From positions 1 to 21,646 of the forward strand of contig JASLEF010000200.1 of assembly GCA_030151245.1 (NCBI GenBank): a DNA stretch of 21,646 bases, read 5' to 3'. The DNA is from Ignatzschineria sp. (GTDB taxonomy: Bacteria; Pseudomonadota; Gammaproteobacteria; Cardiobacteriales; Wohlfahrtiimonadaceae). This document shows positions 1 to 7,900 of the stretch, piece by piece. A model generated the notes under the pieces. The model saw only the letters and a list, made by a program, of their open reading frames with translations. It was not told the DNA's origin and made no database searches. Made by a program: the position numbers and the translations under genes. The stretch's first letter is position 1. Every line of letters begins with the position of its first letter.

Positions 1-44
1 TCAAATTTGACCTCTATTCTAACCCAGAACTTCTTGATTCTAAA

Positions 45-1115
45 CTATCCTTTCATAAAGTGCACTCTTGGGGCTACATGGGTCAATATTGTATAAGGGA
101 TCGTCCCTGCCCACGCAGCAACTTTCTCCAAAGGTAATGCTTCCCCAAAAATCTCTACAGATTCTCTCCATGCACCCACAGGCACATTTCTTAGATCTAT
201 CATCATCATGTCCATCGCGGGTCTTCCAATAATTGGTGCTCGGTATTTCCCAACTAAAACATAGGCTTCCGTCGAGATCTCCCGTGGATAACCATCTGCA
301 TATCCACAAGCAACCACTCCTATTGGCATTTTTTCTGGAGCGACAAATTTCGCACCATAGCCGACGCTCTCCCCTTTTTCAATCTCCGTATGATGGATAA
401 TTTTTGAAGTTAAAGTGATCAAAGGCTTTAATCCAAAATCCCCTCCAGTTGTATCATCTATCGGAGAAATCCCGTATAGGGAAATTCCCATCCGCACTAT
501 TTCATGGTGTGTTACTGGCAATGTTAAAAGAGCGGCTGAATTTGCCAATGTTTGAGGTAACCCTAAGGCTTCTAGGGGTTGCATTCGTTCTATTTGTTGT
601 TGCAATAATGGGGAGTCTCTCTCATCTGCCGTCGCAAAGTGCGTCATTAACGTAATCGACTCAATCATAGATAAAGATTGTAGTTCTACCACAATTTGAG
701 CCGCTTCTTCTGGCGAAAATCCTAATCGGTGCATTCCGGTGTCGACCTTTAAAAATATCGGAATCGCTTTTTTAAGATTCGCAGCTTTTAACATCTCCAG
801 CTGTTTTTGATTACCGATAGCAACACAATAATTCCGCTCACTCGCTATTTGATACTCCTCTATCGCAAAAACACCTTCCAGTAACAAAATAGGTAAAGTT
901 CCGCCCTTTTCACGAATATCATCAGCCTCTTCTCGAATCGCGACGGCCATATAATCGACCTGTCGATTTAATAGAGGAATCAAATTTTCGACCCGATGCC
1001 CATAAGCATTTGCTTTAATAACGGCACAATATTGACTATTCGGTGCTTTCCCTTTTAGAACAGCTAAATTATTCTCTAACGCAGCTTCAGAAAAGTAAGC
1101 AATTAATGGTCTCAT
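45..1115 (-). CDS. alr: Alanine racemase
   Basis: PLP-dependent racemase converting L-alanine to D-alanine for peptidoglycan; cytoplasmic. The protein has 356 residues, the usual length. Near the N-terminus AVIKANAYGH carries the PLP-binding lysine (K34). KVDTGMHRLGF (about 123-133) carries the conserved lysine and arginine of the active site. SVGYGAKF gives the second catalytic residue, Y253, and GYADGYPR follows. The frame is open 25 codons further upstream, but the ATG at 1115 has AGAAGGAA just before it and matches the family N-terminus. A weak promoter (TTGGTC, 17 bases, TACAAT, the latter at 1294-1299) may lie upstream of the hairpin at 1208-1265. The gene could also be reached by readthrough from the GST gene. 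Family assignment is secure. Whether this is the biosynthetic (Alr) or catabolic (DadX) form cannot be told from sequence alone; no dadA is nearby. Confidence 0.96.
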   Translation of the reverse strand: MRPLIAYFSEAALENNLAVLKGKAPNSQYCAVIKANAYGHRVENLIPLLNRQVDYMAVAIREEADDIREKGGTLPILLLEGVFAIEEYQIASERNYCVAIGNQKQLEMLKAANLKKAIPIFLKVDTGMHRLGFSPEEAAQIVVELQSLSMIESITLMTHFATADERDSPLLQQQIERMQPLEALGLPQTLANSAALLTLPVTHHEIVRMGISLYGISPIDDTTGGDFGLKPLITLTSKIIHHTEIEKGESVGYGAKFVAPEKMPIGVVACGYADGYPREISTEAYVLVGKYRAPIIGRPAMDMMMIDLRNVPVGAWRESVEIFGEALPLEKVAAWAGTIPYTILTHVAPRVHFMKG

Positions 1116-1207
1116 AATATTCCTTCTAATCGAAATGATACGGCTTTTATATTTGATAGTGCCAACGATATCGAGCAAAACAGAGATCATGCTCGCCTTG
1201 TTGATAT

Positions 1208-1265
1208 AAAAAAAGATCAGCAGACATACCCTCTCTTTCGAAAGGTATATTTACTAATCTTTTTT
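1208..1265 (-). terminator. Interrupted hairpin with U-tract after the GST gene
   Basis: On the minus strand AAAAAAGATTAG pairs with CTGATCTTTTTT (one G-U). A 5/5 internal loop follows, then ATACC pairs with GGTAT around a loop holding TTTCGAAAG. A seven-U run closes it. It is about 105 bases downstream of the GST stop and upstream of alr, so it probably ends the GST transcript. The plus strand also ends in a T-run, so it could work both ways. A role as an alr leader structure is not excluded. Confidence 0.45.
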
Positions 1266-1369
1266 CATTAAATGAAAGATCTTAGTACCACTAATTGTAC
1301 TACTTAATCTGCAAGAGACCAAGACTCAAGCTTCACTTAAAACTTTGATATAACCTCATTCAACGGGCT

Positions 1370-2029
1370 TTACGCATTTTTAAAAATAATACCGCCACGC
1401 TTTTTTTGCGTTTCAATAAATGCCTTATGCCATTCATTATCAATGATTTTCAAAACAGAATGATGTGTTAATAATTTACCGCTTAATGCCTGCAGCTTTG
1501 GAAACGTCTCTAAAATATCATGCCCACAAACAGAAGCAACCACATCAAAACGAATAAACATTGGGGCTAAAACAATATCTACCGCCGACATGACTTCACC
1601 ACTAAAAAAGGCGTGACCGCACTTATCTTCTAAGAGACGAAGCGTGCCTTTCATCGTTTCAAAATAGCCTTCTACCTCTTCCCAAGAGGTTGCCGACATA
1701 CTCATATATTGAGGCCCATAAAGATCACCCGCAACACCCGCCCATGCTCTTTGAATCGCACGTTTTGCAGCGGACTTAGCATAAATGGAAGGGAGCTTAT
1801 TCTGCTCTTCAATATACTCCACAATGGCCATTGATTCAAAAAGCACCTCCCCTGTTGAAACCTTCATCACGGGCACTTTACCAAGTGGCGACCATTCCTT
1901 AAACCATTCAGGTAAATCAGCGTGAGGATCGAGCCAAATTTGCTCATAACCTGCAGCTTTTTCATGAAGAGTAATTAACACTCTCTGTACAAATGGGCAT
2001 AAAGGATACCCAACAACTTGATAACTCAT
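1370..2029 (-). CDS. Glutathione S-transferase family protein
   Basis: Soluble two-domain GST-fold protein of 219 residues. The N-terminal thioredoxin-like domain (about 1-80) starts with VVGYPLCPFVQR: a CPF motif with C11 in the catalytic position, as in omega-class and related cysteine GSTs, rather than a Ser or Tyr. GKVPVM contains the cis-proline, and FESMAIVEYIEE is the glutathione gamma-glutamyl contact. The rest is the helical C-terminal domain. The ATG at 2029 has a strong GGAGGAC Shine-Dalgarno, and a good promoter lies at 2138-2166. It is divergent from ygfZ. A cysteine GST would favour glutathione-dependent thiol transfer or reductase activity over classic conjugation, but the substrate cannot be deduced. 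It is not clearly SspA: there is no ribosomal-protein neighbourhood (rplM, rpsI). Confidence 0.88.
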   Translation of the reverse strand: MSYQVVGYPLCPFVQRVLITLHEKAAGYEQIWLDPHADLPEWFKEWSPLGKVPVMKVSTGEVLFESMAIVEYIEEQNKLPSIYAKSAAKRAIQRAWAGVAGDLYGPQYMSMSATSWEEVEGYFETMKGTLRLLEDKCGHAFFSGEVMSAVDIVLAPMFIRFDVVASVCGHDILETFPKLQALSGKLLTHHSVLKIIDNEWHKAFIETQKKRGGIIFKNA

Positions 2030-2053
2030 ATTGTCCTCCGGCTTTGATATGAA

Positions 2054-2070
2054 CTTGAGACTCGCTCAAG
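2054..2070. repeat. Short inverted repeat in the GST leader
   Basis: CTTGAG-ACTCG-CTCAAG is a perfect 6-bp inverted repeat with a 5-base loop. It lies in the predicted 5' leader of the GST mRNA about 25 bases before the start codon. It could be a small hairpin or a protein site; no function is shown. Confidence 0.3.
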
Positions 2071-2137
2071 ATAAAATACGCTTAATTGATAGGTATATCA
2101 CATCTTTTAGTCTATCATAAGGGGTCTAAAATAGGCG

Positions 2138-2166
2138 ATTATACAAATTTCAAAGAGCTCTTCCAA
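2138..2166 (-). promoter_or_regulatory. Predicted sigma-70 promoter of the GST gene
   Basis: Minus-strand -35 TTGGAA (plus 2161-2166), a 17-base spacer, and a perfect -10 TATAAT (plus 2138-2143). The start would be near 2131, giving a leader of about 100 bases. No equally good promoter was found for the divergent ygfZ in the same 291-base gap. Confidence 0.55.
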
Positions 2167-2320
2167 TAGGATTTTGTGACGAAATATCTCCAATACATGA
2201 TCCCGTCAAAGAAGCTTTTTTATCAAGCTTATTCCGCTATCATGCGATATTTTTAGAGCGAATCGTCTATTAACAATAGAAAATAGATTTTATCTCGACT
2301 TTACTACGGAGGATTATTTC

Positions 2321-3016
2321 ATGTCTATCAAGCTTAGCCGACTCATTGTGACCGGAAAAGATGCGGCAAGTTTTTTGCAAGGGCAAACTACTGCAGATAT
2401 TAATAAACTCACTTTTATTGATCAAGACCCCGAACATCTTTATGGTCTCTCTGCAATTTGTAATCGCCAAGGTCGTGTGATCTCGCTCTTTTGGGCTATT
2501 CAAGTGGATGCAGAAACCTTTCATCTTCTATTACCAGACTCTCTTGCTGATAAAGTACAAAAACATTTAACGATCTTTATCTTCCGCTCAAAAGTGACCA
2601 TTACGCTAGATGAGCCATCTCAAGAAGACCTCGCAACCTTACCGAAATCCCTGATCATTCCATGGATTATTGACGACAATAGTGAAGAATATGTTCCTCA
2701 AATGTTAAGCCTTGATTTACTCAAAGCAATCAACTTTAAAAAAGGTTGCTATACAGGTCAAGAAATCGTGGCAAGAATGCAATACCTTGGTAAACACAAA
2801 AGACGATTAGCTCGAATAACTGCGGAAAATCCAAATGATTTAGTCGTCAATGCAAAAATCCTTGACGAAAATGATAAAGATGCCGGCACAATCGTATATA
2901 GTAAAGATAATGAAGCGCTCGCGGTAATCCGATTAGAGTTCCAAGAGAAAGCTTTAAGAATTCAAAGCCCTATTACAATTAGCCATATCTGGCATGATGA
3001 CGAACCTGAAAACTAA
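2321..3016 (+). CDS. ygfZ: YgfZ-type folate-binding Fe-S maintenance protein (compact form)
   Basis: Member of the YgfZ/GcvT-like family, tetrahydrofolate-binding proteins that help keep iron-sulphur enzymes active, including the tRNA methylthiolase MiaB. The signature FKKGCYTGQEIVARMQY is intact, with the essential cysteine at C143. The N-terminal ASFLQGQTTADI is the usual folate-fold start. The protein has 231 residues against about 326 in E. coli YgfZ, whose signature cysteine is near 228. The loss falls between RSKVTI and PQMLSLD, which are about 40 residues apart here and over 100 in E. coli, so a middle subdomain is reduced. The frame is intact, with no sign of decay. The start ATG follows GGAGGA. 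The phosphofructokinase gene starts 22 bases after its stop, so the two are probably co-transcribed. Confidence 0.88.
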   Translation: MSIKLSRLIVTGKDAASFLQGQTTADINKLTFIDQDPEHLYGLSAICNRQGRVISLFWAIQVDAETFHLLLPDSLADKVQKHLTIFIFRSKVTITLDEPSQEDLATLPKSLIIPWIIDDNSEEYVPQMLSLDLLKAINFKKGCYTGQEIVARMQYLGKHKRRLARITAENPNDLVVNAKILDENDKDAGTIVYSKDNEALAVIRLEFQEKALRIQSPITISHIWHDDEPEN

Positions 3017-3038
3017 ATCAAGAGGAGTAATCATAAAA

Positions 3039-4070
3039 ATGTCGCAAAAGCATATTGGAATTTTAACCGCCGGTGGCGATTGCCAAGGCTTAAATGCTGC
3101 GCTTCGTGGCGTCACACTCTCAGCACTTAGAGAAGGATGGAAAGTAACGGGAATTCATGATGGGTTTGTCGGACTCGCAGAGAAATCCCACAGTGAGTTA
3201 ACATTTACTGATGTCTATGGAATTGCCGGCATCGGAGGAACCATCTTAGGTACAGGTCGTGGAGGTGGTCGCGCGAAAAATACAGAAGAAGCTGTTGAAG
3301 CGTGTGTTGTCGCTTTTCATGAACTAGAACTAGATGCCTTAATCTGTCTAGGAGGTGATGGAACACAACGATTTGCCTCCTATCTTCATGAAAAAGGCAT
3401 TCCTATTGTCACGTTACCTAAAACCATCGATAACGATATTGCACACACAGATGTGACCTTTGGCTATGATACTGCCGTACATGTCTCGGTGATGTCATTA
3501 GATAGATTACGCACAACCGCAGATTCCCATCATCGCTTAATGATTTTAGAAGTCATGGGAAGAGATGCTGGCTGGCTGGCAGCAGGAGCCGCATTAGCTG
3601 GTTCTGCTGATATCTGCTTAATTCCAGAAATTCCTTATTCTCTTGAAGCCATTGTAAAATACCTGCGAGACAATATTCGTAATCGCCGATCGGCATTATT
3701 AGTGATTGCCGAAGGCGCAATTTCTCAAGAAAACCATAAGCTTGGGCTCTCCCCTAAAAAACATGCTGAAGCGATTAAGCTTGTAGATAGTATTCCAGAA
3801 CTAACCGGCATTGATTCTCGCCTCACCACATTAGGATATGTCAGCCGCGGGGGAGCACCTACGGCAACCGATAGAATCTTTGCAACACAATGTGGCACAA
3901 AAGCCATTGAGTATATTAAAGAAGGGCGTTTTGGCGTGATGGTCGCAGAACAAGGACGAGTGTTAGTTCCTGTTCCTCTAGAAGAAGTCGCCGGCAAGCC
4001 GCGCCTATTACCGGTGAATCATCCCCTTATTCAAACAATGAAAGCAACTAATATTTGTATGGGTGTATAA
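3039..4070 (+). CDS. 6-phosphofructokinase (lysine-124-type subgroup)
   Basis: Phosphofructokinase of 343 residues, phosphorylating fructose 6-phosphate in glycolysis; cytoplasmic. ILTAGGDCQGLNAALRG is the N-terminal phosphate loop. LGGDGT has G108 at the position that is Gly104 in E. coli PfkA, and LPKTIDND has the catalytic D131. K128 replaces E. coli Gly124. MGRDAGW and IPEIP are further sugar-phosphate-site motifs. Gly at the first site suggests ATP, while Lys at the second is typical of PPi-dependent enzymes and of the G-plus-K group III PFKs known from actinomycetes. I infer ATP use, without certainty. The frame is open 15 codons further upstream, overlapping ygfZ, but the ATG at 3039 follows AGAGGAG and fits the family N-terminus. 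No gene symbol is given because it is not a typical PfkA. Confidence 0.92.
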   Translation: MSQKHIGILTAGGDCQGLNAALRGVTLSALREGWKVTGIHDGFVGLAEKSHSELTFTDVYGIAGIGGTILGTGRGGGRAKNTEEAVEACVVAFHELELDALICLGGDGTQRFASYLHEKGIPIVTLPKTIDNDIAHTDVTFGYDTAVHVSVMSLDRLRTTADSHHRLMILEVMGRDAGWLAAGAALAGSADICLIPEIPYSLEAIVKYLRDNIRNRRSALLVIAEGAISQENHKLGLSPKKHAEAIKLVDSIPELTGIDSRLTTLGYVSRGGAPTATDRIFATQCGTKAIEYIKEGRFGVMVAEQGRVLVPVPLEEVAGKPRLLPVNHPLIQTMKATNICMGV

Positions 4071-4102
4071 ATACATTTTTACTAAAAAAATGGCAAAACT
4101 AT

Positions 4103-4129
4103 GATGTTAGTAGCAAAACTGCTAACATC
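4103..4129 (+). other. Stem-loop between pfk and ridA, no U-tract
   Basis: GATGTTAGTAG pairs with CTGCTAACATC (11 bp, one G-U) around the loop CAAAA. It lies 33 bases after the pfk stop. No T-run follows on the plus strand, so it is not a standard intrinsic terminator. It may protect an mRNA end, mark a processing site, or separate pfk from ridA expression. Confidence 0.45.
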
Positions 4130-4176
4130 AATACGCTTAAAATAGAAATATTCATTTATATAGACTAGAAGACACC

Positions 4177-4566
4177 ATGAAAAAAATTATTAATACCGAT
4201 CATGCTCCCGCAGCAGTAGGACCTTACTCACAAGGTAATGCGTTTGGTAACCTTGTTTTCACATCAGGTCAACTCCCTCTCAACCCAGAAACAATGAAGT
4301 TTCCTGAAGGTGGGATTAAAGAACAAGCAGCACAAGCATTAACCAATCTAAAAGCAATTTTAGAGGCTGGTGATGCCGACTTCTCAACTGTTTTAAAAGT
4401 CACTTGTTATCTTGATGATATCAACGACTTTGCGGATTTTAACGAAGTATATACAGAATTCTTTGGCACGGAAAATGCCCCCGCTCGCTCATGCTTTGAG
4501 GTAGGCGCATTACCGATGGGAGCATTAGTAGAAATTGAAGCAATTGCTTTTCGCAAAGACTCATAA
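4177..4566 (+). CDS. ridA: RidA family enamine/imine deaminase
   Basis: 129-residue member of the RidA (YjgF/YER057c/UK114) family, a trimeric cytoplasmic enzyme that hydrolyses reactive enamines such as 2-aminoacrylate released by PLP-dependent dehydratases. Visible landmarks are GPYSQG with Y17, FTSGQLPLNP, CYLDDINDFADFN, and NAPARSCFEV with R104, the substrate-carboxylate arginine of active RidA proteins. Length and ends match the family. The start ATG follows a modest AGAAGA. It lies 106 bases after the phosphofructokinase gene and is followed at once by a strong terminator. It may share a transcript with ygfZ-pfk or have its own start in the AT-rich spacer. The conserved arginine supports a real deaminase rather than a non-catalytic paralogue. 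Confidence 0.95.
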   Translation: MKKIINTDHAPAAVGPYSQGNAFGNLVFTSGQLPLNPETMKFPEGGIKEQAAQALTNLKAILEAGDADFSTVLKVTCYLDDINDFADFNEVYTEFFGTENAPARSCFEVGALPMGALVEIEAIAFRKDS

Positions 4567-4600
4567 CTAGCGTCTTTAAGTATTACATAAAGCAATTAGG

Positions 4601-4639
4601 AAAACCTCTGGGATACTCTTAAAACCAGAGGTTTTTTTT
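4601..4639 (+). terminator. Intrinsic terminator of ridA
   Basis: AAAACCTCTGG, a 13-base loop, then CCAGAGG followed by eight T. It lies 34 bases after the ridA stop and is the clear end of the ygfZ-pfk-ridA group. Confidence 0.9.
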
Positions 4640-4664
4640 GACTCTTTTTAACCACTTTTATAAT
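4638..4664 (+). promoter_or_regulatory. Orphan sigma-70-like promoter
   Basis: TTGACT (4638-4643), a 15-base spacer, and a perfect TATAAT (4659-4664). The spacer is shorter than the best 17. The -35 overlaps the T-run of the ridA terminator. No coding gene follows on this strand; the next hairpin is the one at 4905-4941. Confidence 0.3.
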
Positions 4665-4984
4665 AAAATTAGCTTAAAACTCCCTGATTAAAAACACTGT
4701 TAAAAATTCTTTTAAAAGTTCTTTTAAAACGAGGATGCCATGAGAAGAACATAAGGTCTATCGCTGCTATAGATAGAGAGATAGGGACAATAGATATTCT
4801 TAAATATCCTTAAGAGAATACTTCTCACTTTAAAATAGGTCATAAAGTCCTACTTAACAAGATTGCTTCCACTCTTTCTCTTTACGACGCTCTCCCTCAT
4901 ATAAAAACAGCCCAAAAGTGAGATACACTTTTGGGCTGTTTATGATTTATCCTCATAAAGGGAATCGATCAATCCCCTCTAGGG
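4640..4984. other. Noncoding gap between ridA and acrB
   Basis: No credible gene in either strand. It holds the orphan promoter-like sequence, a tandem TTCTTTTAAAA repeat near 4709-4730, a small inverted repeat TCTATC/GATAGA (4757-4777), and two mutually exclusive weak hairpins: TATTCTTAA with TTAAGAGAATA (4795-4820), and GAGAA-TAC-TTCTC (4814-4826). The acrB terminator follows. It could encode a small RNA of about 270 bases on the plus strand, but this rests on pattern only. Confidence 0.5.
4905..4941 (-). terminator. Intrinsic terminator of the marR-acrA-acrB operon
   Basis: A perfect 16-bp stem, AAACAGCCCAAAAGTG with its complement, around a 5-base loop. On the minus strand it is followed by a T-rich run (TGTTTTTAT). 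It lies 43 bases beyond the acrB stop. It could also stop plus-strand transcripts, though the T-run there is only three bases. Confidence 0.9.
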
Positions 4985-7900
4985 CTAAGGTTGAGATGAC
5001 TCTACTTTACCTAATACATCGTGATCTGAACCAGTCGCTTTATCTGCCTGCGCTTTCTTCGCATCTCTATTTAAAAGAATAAAGAACACCGGCGTATAAA
5101 CCAATACCAGTATCGTTCCGGCAAGCATCCCGCCAACAACGACCTGACCAACAACATTTTGAGCACCAGATCCTGCACCCGATGATAATGCCAATGGCAG
5201 AACACCAATACCAAATGCTAAAGAGGTCATTAAGATTGGGCGCAAACGCTCATTCGCAGCTTGAACCGTTGCATCTAAGATCCCCATCCCTTCTCTAACA
5301 AGATCTCTTGCAAACTCCACAATCAAAATCGCATTCTTCGAAGTTAATCCGATCGTGGTTAACATCCCTACTTGGAAATAAACGTTATTCTCAATTCCCA
5401 ATAACCGCGCCGTTAATACTGCTCCTACTAGCCCTACAGGAATCGTTAAGAGCACCGAAATAGGTACTTTCCAAGACTCATACAATGCCGCTAAGCTGAG
5501 GAAGATAATAAATACAGAAATTAAGAGCAAAGTCGTTTGCGAGTCTCCTGCTTGACGCTCTTCATACGTGGTATTGGTCCAAGAAACGTTGATCCCTTGT
5601 GGTAAATGCTCAGCCACAATCGTTTCGATTTCCGCCATCACATCCCCAGTACTTTTACCGGGCTGTGCTTCGATCGATAGAGGGAATGCAGGGAATCCAT
5701 TAAAACGATTCAATTGAGGAGGACCATAACTCCAGCGTCCTTTCGCAAAGGCGCTAAATGGCACCATCTCCCCTTTCGCATTACGAACATACCAACGATT
5801 AAAGTCTTCAGGCATCATTCTATATGGTGCATCTGCTTGTACCTGAACATGCTTGATACGACCACGATCAATAAAGTCATTGACATACATTCCACCCCAA
5901 GCAATCGATAATGATTGGTTAATATCACCCACTGAGACTTGTAAGGCTTGTGCCTTTTCTCGATCAATATCAATATGGTACTGCCCAGAGTCGAACTGAC
6001 CACCCGGCATTAATGTTGCGATATTCATATTTTCAGAACGTGATGCATGACCGATAAATGTCATTACAGAATTCATCAAGGCATCATGTCCTAATCCTAA
6101 CGTATCCTGAAGAACAAAGCTCACACCAGTGGCACTACCTAACTCAATAATTGCAGGTGGCTTAAATACAAACATATTCGCTTCTGGAACTTGACTAAAG
6201 AATGCTTGAACACGACCAATTAAAGCATCAATATCTTGCTCATCCGTTGTACGTTCACTCCATGGTTTCAATTTAATAAAGAAGATCGACTGTTCACTTC
6301 CTTGACCCGCAAAGCTAAATCCTGCAACGGTCATCACTGAATCTACCGTTTCTTGCTCTTCTTCGAGAAGGTACTTTGTGATTTTTTCTAAAGGAATCTC
6401 CGTTTGTAATAGAGACGTACCATTGGGATTAATCGCCATACCCACTAAAATCCCCTGATCTTCATCAGGCAAAAAGCTTGTTGGTAATTTTGTAAACTGA
6501 TGTCCGATAAATCCAAGTCCTGCGACAAGGACAATGACAAACATCAACGGATGCTTCAATATACGACGGATCGTTTTCCCATAGCCGGCACTGAGTTTAT
6601 CAAAACCAATATTAAAATATTTCACAATCACGAAAACAATCTTCGTAATAGGCGAAAATAGCTTACTTAAGAATCGACCCATTGCACTTTTCGGCTCCGA
6701 TACATCATCAGGACGACGAAGGATCGTTGCACAAAGTGCCGGCGTAAAGATAATCGCCACCAGCACAGATAGCAACATGGCCGTAATGATAGTGATCGAG
6801 AACTGTCGATAAATAACCCCAGAAGCCCCACCAAGGAAAGCCATAGGAACAAATACTGCAGAAAGAACAACTCCTATCCCTATTAAAGCTCCCGTGATTT
6901 GTACCATCGATTTACGCGTGGCTTCTAAAGGAGATAAACCCTCTTCTTCCATTAAACGTTCAACGTTTTCCACCACAACAATGGCATCGTCTACTAATAA
7001 GCCTATCGCAAGCACTAAGGCAAATAATGTTAAGGTATTTAAATTAAACCCAAAGAAGTTAAGAATTAACATCGTTCCTGCAAGCACATAAGGAATCGCA
7101 AGAAGGGGAATAACCGTTGCTCGTATGTTCTTCAAGAAGAGGAACATCACGATAAACACTAAAATAATCGCATCTATCAATGTTTGAATAACACCATCGA
7201 TAGATTGTTCAACGAAGGGGGTTGTATCATACGGATAGGTATAATCCATTCCTGAGGGGAAATTATGCTTCTCTTTTGCTAAGAACTCTTTTACTGTTTT
7301 AGCAGTGTCTAATGCGTTAGCCCCCGAGGCTAAGTTAATCCCTACCCCCGATGATTGCATGCCATTATAACGCACTGTAAAGTTTTCATTCTCTGGCGAA
7401 AGCTCTATACGTGCCACATCTGATAACAGCACCTCACTACCATCTTCATTCACGCGTAACTGAATCGCTTTAAACTCTTCAGCACTAGACAGGAGAGATT
7501 GTGATGTCACAGTATAACGAATCAATTGATCTTGATTTGCCGGCAACGCTCCCAAGTTCCCTAATGTTGCTTGAGAGTTTTGCTCCTGAATAGCTCTCAC
7601 AATATCGAGGGTTGTCATGTTATATTTGTGAAGTTTTATAGGATCAACCCAAATATTCATCGCATAACTTGACCCGAAGAACTGAATATCTCCAACCCCT
7701 GGTAAACGGCTAATCTGATCTTGTAAAGTAGAAGAGACATAATCCCCCAAGTCACCAGAGCTCATCGATCCATCCGGTGAGTAGAAACCTACAACCATCA
7801 TGAACGAGCCGCTTGATTTAGCAATGGTAATCCCTTGCTGCTGTACCGCCTGAGGGAGTTTACTTAAAGATTGCTGAATCTTATTTTGTACCTGAACCTG

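Noticed and set aside
1..44. Left-edge sequence after alr
   Set aside because: Too short to contain or identify a gene; no terminator is visible.
449..655. Plus-strand 68-codon ORF inside alr, and similar antisense ORFs in acrB, acrA, ccmA, ccmI and pntB
   Set aside because: They lie fully inside strongly supported genes, have no recognisable family features, and look like chance open frames.
1116..1190. 25-codon upstream extension of the alanine racemase frame
   Set aside because: The ATG at 1115 has AGAAGGAA in front and matches the family N-terminus; the extension has no family resemblance.
2215..2230. Two AAGCTT palindromes close together before ygfZ
   Set aside because: Short AT-rich six-base words recur by chance; no promoter or hairpin of note is formed.
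4739..4753. Tiny ORF ATG AGA AGA ACA TAA with GAGG upstream, a possible leader peptide
   Set aside because: Only four codons, and no regulated gene follows on that strand.
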